From the NCBI GenBank assembly GCA_903834675.1, contig CAILKC010000327.1:1-17095 (forward strand): 17,095 bases of DNA, in the 5' to 3' direction. Below the pieces are notes generated by a model that was not told where the DNA came from, did not search any database, and saw only the letters and a list, made by a program, of their open reading frames with translations. The DNA is from an uncultured Victivallales bacterium (GTDB taxonomy: Bacteria; Verrucomicrobiota; Lentisphaeria; Oligosphaerales; JAFGRS01). Both the position numbers and the translations under genes were made by a program. Positions 6,124 to 13,052 of this stretch are shown here, piece after piece. Within the stretch, counting starts at the first letter, position 1. The number at the start of each line of letters is the position of its first letter.

Positions 6124-6588
6124 ATGAGCAGCAGATCAGAAAAGGCGCCGAAACCCGCCCAGCCAACCCACCGCAGCGACCGTCGTCGCCGCGCGCCTGC
6201 CCTCGGCGCAGTGGCCCGGACGGCACCTCCCGACCAGGAAACACCCGCCGACACGGCCGGACCCGGCACCGCCAGGACCGGCAGCCGTAACGACACCGGC
6301 CTCATCGAGGTCACCTTCGCCTATGCGGCTGGCAGCCCGGTGGAGGGCGTCCAGGTCGCGGGCGACTTCAATGGCTGGGACGCCAGCGCGCAGCCCCTGA
6401 AGTCGGTGGGGGGCGGCGTGTTCGAGGCGAAGGTGCGGCTCCCGCCCGGCGAGCACCAGTACAAGTTCGTCGTCGCTGGCAACTGGGTGGAAGATCCTGC
6501 GGCGGAACAACAGACGCCGAATGGGTTCGGAACCCGCAACAGCGTGGTTCAAGTCCGGCCTACGCCTGGGTCTGCGCCCTCCCGGTAA
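6124..6588 (+). CDS. Small glycogen-binding (AMPK/CBM48-type) domain protein
   Basis: The 154-residue protein has a basic, Pro-rich, probably disordered N-terminus (1-58) and one E-set/CBM48-like carbohydrate-binding domain (about 60-146). Diagnostic blocks are VAGDFNGWD (78-86), LPPGEHQYKFVV (106-117), the DP turn near 124 and the final NSVVQV. Such domains bind glycogen or alpha-glucans in AMPK beta subunits and branching enzymes. Here there is no catalytic domain. The start at 6124 is chosen for AGGAGA 7-8 nt upstream. An in-frame ATG at 6040, just after the HPr stop, would add 28 residues and lacks a good ribosome site. Co-transcription with the HPr-like gene is likely. Confidence 0.82.
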   Translation: MSSRSEKAPKPAQPTHRSDRRRRAPALGAVARTAPPDQETPADTAGPGTARTGSRNDTGLIEVTFAYAAGSPVEGVQVAGDFNGWDASAQPLKSVGGGVFEAKVRLPPGEHQYKFVVAGNWVEDPAAEQQTPNGFGTRNSVVQVRPTPGSAPSR

Positions 6589-6593
6589 ACTGG

Positions 6594-6619
6594 CTGCCCC
6601 CGGCCTGCGCCGGGGGCAG
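6594..6619 (+). terminator. Terminator-like GC hairpin after the CBM48 gene
   Basis: CTGCCCCCGGC (6594-6604) pairs perfectly with GCCGGGGGCAG (6609-6619) over 11 bp with a 4-nt loop. The following T run is only TT, so intrinsic termination may be weak. It starts 6 nt after the stop codon of the glycogen-binding protein. Confidence 0.55.
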
Positions 6620-6696
6620 TTCCCATACCGCGGGGGCGAACTGGCAGCCGGAACCTCTCTGACATATGAGGCTCTTGCGGAACCGCGCATCTGTCT

Positions 6697-6981
6697 CTGG
6701 AGCCCGCGCTGCCCAGCCCGTTCCGGGCGGGTTCGCGGTATCCCGCTGTGGCCCTGGAGCCCGCGCTGCCAGCGCCCGTTCCGGGCGGGTTCGCGGTATC
6801 CCCACCGGCCCTGGAGCCCGCGATGCCAGCGCCCGTTCCGGGCGGGTTCGCGGTATCCCGCTGTGGCCCTGGAGCCCGCGCTGCCCAGCCCGTTCCGGGC
6901 GGGTTCGCGGTATCCCGCCGTCTGCAAGAACCCAGATACGGCGGAAGCCCCGGCAGAGCCGGTGCGGACCGCCGACTCCAG
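6697..6981. repeat. Dispersed element with a four-fold amplified internal unit (57-58 bp)
   Basis: Four units begin with CTGGAGCCCGCG at 6697, 6754, 6811 and 6869, giving periods of 57, 57 and 58 bp. Each contains a GCCCGTTCCGGGCGGG hairpin-prone core and ends in GGTTCGCGGTATCCC. After the last unit comes a unique tail (about 6932-6981: AGATACGGCGGAAGCCCC ... CTCCAG). The same head and tail occur once each, adjacent, at 10780-10875. The outer ends, CTGGAGCC and GACTCCAG, form a near-perfect inverted repeat. It looks like a small non-autonomous or REP-like element, not a gene. The rest of 6620-7189 shows nothing I recognise. Confidence 0.85.
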
Positions 6982-7189
6982 GCGAGATGCGGGTGAGCCG
7001 AGGGTTCTGCACGAGCCTCACATGCTTGCCGCGGCAGAAGCAGGCACGCGGCGGTACTCCCGGCCCGAGTTTCGCTCAGGCTGCTTGGCGGAGGCGTTGC
7101 GCGGGGCGGCGAGGCCGCTTATGGTTAGGGTACTGTCGGGTTTGCTACCCTGATTCGCGGTGGACAGCGTTGCCGGAGGACAGGCACAG

Positions 7190-8083
7190 ATGAAGAAGAT
7201 CACGGTTGGCGGCCACAAGAAGTGCATTGAGATGGTCAGCGGCAGTTTCCGCCTCGCGGTCACCACGCTGGTGGGTCCACGCATCATCAGTGGCACCATC
7301 GATGGAAGCGAGAACATCTTCCGGGTTCTGCCGGCCGTACCTTTCAGCGGTTGTGACACCGGTTTCACTCTGTACGGTGGGCACCGGCTCTGGCACTCGC
7401 CCGAAGCGCTGCCGCGCTCGTATGCGCCGGACAATGATCCGGTCGAGGTGGTCGAGGTTGCCGACGGGATCGAGTTCCGCAACCCGCCCGAGGCTCTCAG
7501 CGGCTTGCAGAAGACCATCCGCATCGAGCCCCTGGGCGGAAACTGCTTCCGCGTGGCGCACCGGCTGACCAACACGGGAGTGTGGGCGATCGAGGCAGCG
7601 CCGTGGGCGCTTTCGGTGATGGCCCAGGGTGGCATGGCGGTCATCCCGCAACAGCGCCGTCCCGAGGATGGCAATCCCTTCGTCCCGGACCGCAGCCTGG
7701 TGCTCTGGTCGTATTCCAGCCTGGCTGATCCGCGCCTGGTGCTGGGGGACCGGTACATTCTGTTGCGGCAGGATCCCAAGGCCACGCGGCCCTGCAAGAT
7801 CGGCTTCAACGGCGAGCTGGGGTGGATTGCCTACGTCAATGCCGGCACGGCCCTGGTCAAGCGCTATGAGCATTTCATCGACGCGGAGTATCCCGATAAC
7901 GGTTGCAGTGTCGAGAGTTACTCCTGCGCCGACTTCTGCGAGATCGAAACCGTAGCACCGCTCTACAGCCTGGAGCCCGGCGAGGCAGCGGAGCATGTCG
8001 AGGTCTGGCAGGGCCTCGCCGGACTGCCCAGGATACGCAGCGAAGCCGACGTCGCCAGGCACCTGGAGCCGCGGGTGGAATGA
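7190..8083 (+). CDS. DUF4380 family protein (galactose-mutarotase-like beta-sandwich)
   Basis: The 297-residue protein matches the DUF4380 pattern, with GGHRLWHSPE (about residues 64-73) followed by a YAPDNDPVEV block. The fold is expected to be the large beta-sandwich of galactose mutarotases and of hydrolase accessory domains. No signal peptide is evident. A role in binding or converting a sugar is plausible from the fold, but the biochemical function of the family is not established and no catalytic residues are claimed. The start at 7190 is preferred over an upstream GTG at 7160 because GGAGG lies about 10 nt before it. The stop overlaps the next ATG (ATGA), so it is coupled to the phosphoesterase gene. 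Confidence 0.8.
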   Translation: MKKITVGGHKKCIEMVSGSFRLAVTTLVGPRIISGTIDGSENIFRVLPAVPFSGCDTGFTLYGGHRLWHSPEALPRSYAPDNDPVEVVEVADGIEFRNPPEALSGLQKTIRIEPLGGNCFRVAHRLTNTGVWAIEAAPWALSVMAQGGMAVIPQQRRPEDGNPFVPDRSLVLWSYSSLADPRLVLGDRYILLRQDPKATRPCKIGFNGELGWIAYVNAGTALVKRYEHFIDAEYPDNGCSVESYSCADFCEIETVAPLYSLEPGEAAEHVEVWQGLAGLPRIRSEADVARHLEPRVE

Positions 8084-8787
8084 TCCTCATCGCGGATTGT
8101 CATGCCAGCCACCGCTGCGGCAACGAGGCGGAGTTTGTCCAGATGCTGGAGCACCTGGCGCGGACGGCGCAGGATGTGGTCTTTCTCGGGGACATCCTCG
8201 AATTCTGGATCGCCCTACCCGGTTACGAAGAGGACCTGCACCGGCGTTTTCTGGACTGGTGTCGGCGCGAATCTGGCCGGCGGCAGGTCGGCTTCGTCGA
8301 GGGCAACCACGAGTTCTTCGTGGCCCGCCAACATGCGACCGCGTTCTCCTTCTGCGCCCCCGACGAACACCTGGACGGGGCCGGTCGCCTGTTCATCCAT
8401 GGCGATACGGTCAACCGGGCCGACCGTTCCCACCGGCTGCTTCGTGGGGTGACCAAGAGTCGGGTGATCTGCTGGGCGGAGCAGGTGGTGCCCGGCGCGA
8501 CCTGGATTGCGAAGTTCATCAAGAACCATTTCGAAGCCCGGCGGCAGGCCATGCCGAAGTATTTCCCCGAGGCCCAGGTCAAAGCCTTTGCGAGCGCCTG
8601 CTTCGCCCGCGGCGTCAAGGCGGTCTATATGGGGCACTTTCACGAGGCCCGCGTGACCACGACGCCGGCGGGCTGCCTGTGCCAGGTGCTGCCGCCATGG
8701 TGTGGCACGGGCCTGGTGGGGATCCTCTCGGAGAGCGGCGGTCAGGCGGCGGTCAGGCGCTGGCAGGATATCCCCGTTGGGCCCTGA
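8080..8787 (+). CDS. LpxH-like calcineurin-type metallophosphoesterase
   Basis: The 235-residue protein shows the five metallophosphoesterase motifs: D6-x-H8, GD (37-38) in FLGDILEFW, GNHE (75-78), HGD (107-109) and GHFH (185-188). Size and motif spacing fit UDP-2,3-diacylglucosamine pyrophosphatase (LpxH), which cuts UDP-diacylglucosamine to lipid X at the cytoplasmic face of the inner membrane during lipid A synthesis. Related enzymes of the same superfamily act on other phosphoesters, so LpxH activity is likely but not proven. The ATG overlaps the upstream DUF4380 stop by 4 nt. A kinase of the LPS-core type follows 122 nt later, which supports an envelope role. Confidence 0.8.
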   Translation: MILIADCHASHRCGNEAEFVQMLEHLARTAQDVVFLGDILEFWIALPGYEEDLHRRFLDWCRRESGRRQVGFVEGNHEFFVARQHATAFSFCAPDEHLDGAGRLFIHGDTVNRADRSHRLLRGVTKSRVICWAEQVVPGATWIAKFIKNHFEARRQAMPKYFPEAQVKAFASACFARGVKAVYMGHFHEARVTTTPAGCLCQVLPPWCGTGLVGILSESGGQAAVRRWQDIPVGP

Positions 8788-8909
8788 GAGGGTGTGAAGA
8801 CATGTCCGCCCCGCGGTCCACGAGCCACTTTCCCGGGTTCATCCAGGCACGATTCCGACCCCGACCCCGATTTCTTCACGGTGGCTGATCAGGCTAAGAG
8901 GACTGGCTC

Positions 8910-9647
8910 GTGGCGCGGCTCACACCCATCCCATCCCGCTTCCATTCCTGGATCCAGATCGAACCGGCGTACGCGGCCTTCTTTGCCGCCGCGGGCTGCG
9001 AGACGCTGAGCGCCTGCGCCGAGGCGGGGCGTCAATTCGGGCAGGAAGTGGCATGCGGTCACCACGTCAACGTCTGGCGCACCCCCCTGACCGCTGCCGG
9101 TCGCACCGAGACGTTCTACATCAAACGCTACCTCTACGAAGACGCGCCGGGACGCTACTGGGGCCGCTCCAGTCGCGCCTGGAACGAGGTCCGTAACTAT
9201 CGAATCTTCAGGGACCTCGGCATCCCCGGTCCCGAGGCGGTCATGGGCGGCGAAACGCGTTCCTGGCGCGGCCTCCATCAGGCCTTGGTCGTCACCCGCG
9301 AGATTCCCCGCTGCCGCAACCTGGCCGATCTGGTTGCCGATCCCGGGTTCGCCGCCGAGCGCGAGCGGCGCCGCCCTCTCCTCGCCGAACTCGGACTCTT
9401 TGCCGCCAGGGCGCACCGGCGCGCCTTCTTCCACCGCGACCTCAAGCTCCGCAATATCCTGGTGCAGGACTTTCCCGCGCCCGATGGCAAGGTCTACTGG
9501 ATCGACTGTCCCAAGGGCGGTTTCAGCCGCTTCCGCCGGACGCACCTGGCCGCCGCCGACCTTGCCGGCATGGAACCGCTCAAAGCCGCCCTGGGCCGGG
9601 GCGAGTGGGCGGAACTCCTGGCGGCCTACGCCAGGGCACTCCTGTGA
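8910..9647 (+). CDS. LPS-core/Kdo-type kinase (WaaP/KdkA-like, protein-kinase fold)
   Basis: The 245-residue protein has the reduced protein-kinase fold of the lipopolysaccharide kinase family. It has the ATP-binding lysine K72 in FYIKRY, the paired glutamate E93 in WNEVRNY, the catalytic loop HRDLKLRNIL (175-184, with D177 and N182) and the metal-binding D199 in YWIDCPKGG. Such enzymes phosphorylate heptose or Kdo in the LPS inner core at the cytoplasmic face of the inner membrane. The start is GTG at 8910 with AGAGGA about 7 nt upstream. Together with the LpxH-like gene and the GT9 glycosyltransferase further on, it suggests an LPS-bearing outer membrane. The exact sugar acceptor cannot be read from sequence. 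Confidence 0.85.
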   Translation: MARLTPIPSRFHSWIQIEPAYAAFFAAAGCETLSACAEAGRQFGQEVACGHHVNVWRTPLTAAGRTETFYIKRYLYEDAPGRYWGRSSRAWNEVRNYRIFRDLGIPGPEAVMGGETRSWRGLHQALVVTREIPRCRNLADLVADPGFAAERERRRPLLAELGLFAARAHRRAFFHRDLKLRNILVQDFPAPDGKVYWIDCPKGGFSRFRRTHLAAADLAGMEPLKAALGRGEWAELLAAYARALL

Positions 9648-9739
9648 ACCCCGCGGGAAAACCGCGCCTGTACTTGCCAGGCGCCGGGACGACACCGGCA
9701 AGAGCCTCACGGGCTGGCTCGTTTCTCCAGAGACGGCGC

Positions 9740-9767
9740 TTGACCTCGGCAGGAACGACGCCATAGT
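9740..9767 (+). promoter_or_regulatory. Candidate sigma-70 promoter for the first pseudopilin
   Basis: TTGACC (9740-9745) and CATAGT (9762-9767) are separated by 16 nt, about 80 nt upstream of the pseudopilin start. The boxes resemble the better pair upstream of the second pseudopilin. Confidence 0.35.
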
Positions 9768-9846
9768 GGGGCGCACGGTTTCGTTACGTGGTGTCGTGTT
9801 ACGGACGGTCTCAGTCCAATAACGGGCAACGGAAAGGGTCTGAAAG

Positions 9847-10533
9847 ATGCGTCTCAAACGGGGTACGGGATTCACGCTCATCGAACTGTTGGTGGTGATT
9901 GCCATCATCGCCATCCTGGCGGCGATGTTGCTGCCGGCGCTGGCGAAGGCGCGCGAGAAAGCGCGGCAGTCCAGCTGCATCAGCAATCTCAAGCAGATCG
10001 GGGTAGCGACGGCGATGTATACGGACGACAACAAAGAGTACTACCCCCGGAGTTCGGGGTACGTGTATGCGTCAACGATCGTCTCCGGCGCCAATCCCGA
10101 GTGGTATACGTTGGTGCGCTCGTACGTCGGGGACCCGAAGGTCTACAACTGCCCGTCGGTGAACTACACCACCATCACTGCCGGCGGCCAGAGCGATGCC
10201 GGATTGGGCTACGGGGTCGCCTACACCCGCACCTTGAATATTGGCTTCGCCCCGGGCGGGTACTTCTCGGGCGACACCAAGCAGCCCTCGGCCACCATCT
10301 TTCTGGCCGACGGGCAGGCAAACTACATGCGCTGGATGTGCCCGGGCTTTGCAAGTAGCACCTGTACCACGTACACCTCGAACGTGAGTTGGGACACCAC
10401 TCGGCACAACAACGGGGCCGACTTCCTCTTCCTCGATGCTCACGTCGCGAATGCCGTGGTGGGTACCATCCTCTCCGCCAGCCCCTTCGCGAAGCGCGAT
10501 ATGCACATGGACCCCGCCGGCTTCCATCCCTAG
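9847..10533 (+). CDS. Type IV pilin-like pseudopilin with H-X9-DG-type C-terminus
   Basis: The 228-residue protein begins with a prepilin leader: basic residues, then G8 as the cleavage position, F9 as mature residue 1 and E13 as the conserved Glu5, followed by a ~20-residue hydrophobic helix. Residues 37-52 ([16 protein letters not shown]) are shared with the second pseudopilin. The C-terminus carries [14 protein letters not shown], a variant of the prepilin-associated H-X9-DG motif in which Gly is replaced by Ala. Proteins of this class are abundant in Planctomycetes, Lentisphaerae, Verrucomicrobia and relatives and are probably exported and assembled by a type II secretion/type IV pilus-like system. 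AAAGGG lies 8 nt before the ATG. A strong terminator follows. Confidence 0.9.
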   Translation: MRLKRGTGFTLIELLVVIAIIAILAAMLLPALAKAREKARQSSCISNLKQIGVATAMYTDDNKEYYPRSSGYVYASTIVSGANPEWYTLVRSYVGDPKVYNCPSVNYTTITAGGQSDAGLGYGVAYTRTLNIGFAPGGYFSGDTKQPSATIFLADGQANYMRWMCPGFASSTCTTYTSNVSWDTTRHNNGADFLFLDAHVANAVVGTILSASPFAKRDMHMDPAGFHP

Positions 10534-10575
10534 TCGCGGACCGCGCGCCACGCGGCGGATCCCGGCGGTTTTTCA

Positions 10576-10607
10576 GAAGCCCCCTGCGTTGCCTCGCAGG
10601 GGGCTTC
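10576..10607 (+). terminator. Intrinsic terminator after the first pseudopilin
   Basis: A perfect 13-bp stem, GAAGCCCCCTGCG (10576-10588) with CGCAGGGGGCTTC (10595-10607), has a 6-nt loop and is followed by GCATTTT. It lies 43 nt after the stop codon and separates the two pseudopilin genes. Confidence 0.85.
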
Positions 10608-10694
10608 GCATTTTGCGGCTTTTCGGTGGATTCCGCTGAAAAAGCCGGTCAGAGAGGCATTTCTGCGGACTGCGCAAGCTCCAGGGTGTAACTA

Positions 10695-10711
10695 CTCAGG
10701 TTGCACCTGAG
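10695..10711. other. Perfect hairpin CTCAGGT-TGC-ACCTGAG
   Basis: A 7-bp perfect stem with a 3-nt loop lies in the 566-nt gap between the pseudopilin genes. It extends weakly outward (ACT/AGT with a bulge). It has no T run, so it is not an obvious terminator. Function unknown. Confidence 0.45.
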
Positions 10712-10779
10712 GAGTCACGTTTCAAGAAAGAGACCCTCGCTAGATCTGGCAGGCGTCCGCCCTGCCCCCGCTTGCCTCC

Positions 10780-10875
10780 CTGGAGCCCGCGATGCCCAGC
10801 CCCTTGCGGGCGGGTTCGCGGTATCCCAGATACGGCGGAAGCCCCGGCAGGGCCGGTGCGGACCGCCGGCTCCAG
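10780..10875. repeat. Single-copy version of the dispersed element
   Basis: This 96-bp stretch begins CTGGAGCCCGCG and contains CTTGCGGGCGGGTTCGCGGTATCCC in two parts. It continues with AGATACGGCGGAAGCCCC and ends CCGGCTCCAG. The first 8 bp (CTGGAGCC) and last 8 bp (GGCTCCAG) are perfect inverted repeats. Head and tail match the array at 6697-6981, but the head unit is present once instead of four times. It contains no plausible gene. Confidence 0.85.
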
Positions 10876-10990
10876 TGCGCCTACTACCAGGAAAAAGAAA
10901 CCGCCCTGCCGGCGCGGGGTAATGCCTTCGTCGAGGCTGCTGGACTCGTTTGGCCGGGGTCGGGACGGCGCTATTACGCCTTAGGTACAC

Positions 10991-11019
10991 TTGACCTGGG
11001 TTGCAGCTTGCTGCATAAT
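10991..11019 (+). promoter_or_regulatory. Sigma-70-like promoter for the second pseudopilin
   Basis: TTGACC (10991-10996) and CATAAT (11014-11019) are spaced by exactly 17 nt. Each box is one mismatch from consensus. Predicted transcription starts near 11026, leaving a 5' leader of about 75 nt before the ATG at 11100. Confidence 0.6.
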
Positions 11020-11099
11020 GGCCTCGTGTTTCTCGTGATATGGCTACGCCTGGGCAAGCGGATTACGGGTCGTGGGCGAACGACGAAAGGGAACCGAAC

Positions 11100-11738
11100 A
11101 TGAGATCCAGATGGGGCAAGGGATTCACGCTCATCGAGTTGCTGGTGGTCATCGCCATCATCGCCATTCTGGCGGCCATGTTGCTGCCGGCGCTGGCTCA
11201 GGCGCGCGAGAAGGCCAGACAGTCGAGCTGCATCAGCAATCTCAAGCAGATCGGCCTGGCAACCATCATGTATGAGGACGATAACCGGGAGTGCACTCCC
11301 CGCACCGCGGGCTACTACGCCGCGGACACTCTGCTCACCACCTATGCCAACCTCGAATGGATCTTCACGCTGCAGAAGTACATCAGTGACAAGAAGGTGA
11401 TGGTCTGCCCGAGCGACGGTTCAAAGGCGATCTACGGCGGCGGCACAAGTTCCTTGCTCTGGCCTGACGGTTGCAGCTACGGCATGAACGTCTGGTTGGA
11501 CGGGATCTCTCTGGCACGGATCAAGCTCCCGGCTTCCACCGGTCAGTTCATCGACATCCGCAACAACTACTACTATCGCCGCAATGACACCACGGGCTGG
11601 GCGCCGAATCTGGTTCACAACTACGGCTACAATGCGGCCTGTTGCGATGGGCATGTGACCTCCACGAAGAACCCCTATGCCGACACCACGCTGCACTGGG
11701 CTGTGGGCTTCCCAACCCCGAATGAAGCCGGTTTCTGA
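11100..11738 (+). CDS. Second type IV pilin-like pseudopilin with H-X9-DG C-terminus
   Basis: The 212-residue protein has the same prepilin start as its neighbour: G8 cleavage site, F9, E13, the hydrophobic helix and an almost identical segment to about residue 52. After about residue 60 it diverges strongly. Its C-terminal [14 protein letters not shown] keeps the standard H-X9-DG motif. Cysteines in the C-terminal half may form disulfides after export. AAAGGGA lies 7 nt before the ATG at 11100, and this start gives the short basic leader expected for a prepilin peptidase substrate. The gene has its own promoter and is convergent with the glycosyltransferase pair to the right. Confidence 0.9.
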   Translation: MRSRWGKGFTLIELLVVIAIIAILAAMLLPALAQAREKARQSSCISNLKQIGLATIMYEDDNRECTPRTAGYYAADTLLTTYANLEWIFTLQKYISDKKVMVCPSDGSKAIYGGGTSSLLWPDGCSYGMNVWLDGISLARIKLPASTGQFIDIRNNYYYRRNDTTGWAPNLVHNYGYNAACCDGHVTSTKNPYADTTLHWAVGFPTPNEAGF

Positions 11739-11849
11739 GCCGCGCCCGACGGCAGCCTCATCGAGGCAGGCGCTACTCGGTCGGTCTCGCCGTCAAGGGT
11801 TCTCTTGTGGTTCCGCCGAGGCAGGACGTCTGAGCCTCCTTGCAGAGGA

Positions 11850-13052
11850 TCAGACCGGCACGGGCGACTCCCGCCGCGGCCCCACGGAGCGAAGGCCGCC
11901 ACCACCCCCGCGCAGCAGTTCCAGGGCCGCCGGCAGGAGATCGTCCACGGTGACCTGTTGCAGGCAGCGGTTGTCGCCGCGACAGGGGGCTGTCTTGCGG
12001 TTTTCGGCGGTCAGGCAGGGCCCGCAGGCAAGACGACCCCACACCACGCTATTCCTCGTACCGCGGGGCCCGAAGCGGGCCGGGCTCTCCGGCCCGAAGA
12101 CCGCCAGGGTGGGCGTGCCGAGGGCGACTGCCAGGTGCATGGGACCGGTATCGTTACTGATCAGCAGATCGGCATCGCGCAGGAGCCCGAGCAGTCCGGC
12201 CAACGGGAGCCGACCCGCGTGGTTGGTGACCGGGAACCCGGCGGGTAGCGCCGCCGCGAAGCGGGCCGTGTAGGCGACTTCGCGCCGGTCGCCGATCAGA
12301 TGGAATTCGGCCCCCGCCGCGCGCGCCAGCGCCGGCAGCAGGTCCGCAAACACGGCGACGGGCAGACGCCGTTCCAGGCACATGATTCCGGCGTTGACGT
12401 TGACCACGATTTGCAGTCGGCCCGGCGTCCGCGGCCAAGGCGGCGGCAAGGCGCCATCACGAAACGGCAAGGCGGGTCCACTCGGGAGCTGCTCACCGGC
12501 CAACGCCGAGAACAGACTGCGGGCAAACTCCGCGAAATGCAGGTCGCAGGGATGCACCACCGCATCGGTCGCGGCCCCGCGGCGCCAGGGAGCGTCCAGC
12601 AGGACGTGGCGTTGGGGGTGCAGCGCCTGGCCGAAGAGGGTGGTGAAGGCACTGTGGAATTCTAGGTCGACCACGGCCGCTGGCCTGACGGCCCGCAGAC
12701 GGCGCCCCTGCCGCAGCACATCCCAGGCGAGTCCGGGGAGGGTTTCCGAGCGCAGGTAGACGGGAGTAACGCGCCAGTCCAGCAGCTCGAGAAACCCTCG
12801 ATTCGCGGCAACAGTAAGCAGGTACGTTGGCCGCCCGTGGCGTTCGGCAAAGGCGGTCAGTGCCGGGGCCAGCAAGGCCAGGCTGCCCATACCGACCAGT
12901 TTGATGGCGACCAGCGGGGACCCAAGGGGCGCCCGCAGAGCGGGCAGGTCCCCCGGCAGGACGGGAGATGGCGTCGGCCTCGGCCGGGCCGATAACTGTC
13001 GAACTAGGGGCAAGAGAAGTGCGTCCAGCCGACGCGCCGTCACCGTGTTCAC
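11850..13052 (-). CDS. GT9 family glycosyltransferase (ADP-heptose:LPS heptosyltransferase-like)
   Basis: The 400-residue protein shows the two-domain GT-B layout of family 9. The N-terminal LVAIKLVGMGSLALLAPAL (47-65) is the acceptor-side start motif. The C-terminal half has the donor-site block SNDTGPMHLAVALGTPTLAV (299-318) followed by FGPESPARFGP. A cysteine cluster, C343-x2-C346 with C357 and C363, is common in a GT9 subgroup. Such enzymes add heptose or related sugars to lipid A core at the inner membrane. The Gly/Arg-rich tail after about 380 is not part of the fold. Its ATG overlaps the upstream membrane glycosyltransferase stop by 4 nt, so the two are made together. The sugar and acceptor are unknown. 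Confidence 0.9.
   Translation of the reverse strand: MNTVTARRLDALLLPLVRQLSARPRPTPSPVLPGDLPALRAPLGSPLVAIKLVGMGSLALLAPALTAFAERHGRPTYLLTVAANRGFLELLDWRVTPVYLRSETLPGLAWDVLRQGRRLRAVRPAAVVDLEFHSAFTTLFGQALHPQRHVLLDAPWRRGAATDAVVHPCDLHFAEFARSLFSALAGEQLPSGPALPFRDGALPPPWPRTPGRLQIVVNVNAGIMCLERRLPVAVFADLLPALARAAGAEFHLIGDRREVAYTARFAAALPAGFPVTNHAGRLPLAGLLGLLRDADLLISNDTGPMHLAVALGTPTLAVFGPESPARFGPRGTRNSVVWGRLACGPCLTAENRKTAPCRGDNRCLQQVTVDDLLPAALELLRGGGGGLRSVGPRRESPVPV

Noticed and set aside
6697..6981. Repeat protein encoded by the 57-58-bp units
   Set aside because: The period is not a constant multiple of three (57, 57, 58), so no frame is kept, and all frames are Arg/Pro/Gly-rich with no start signals.
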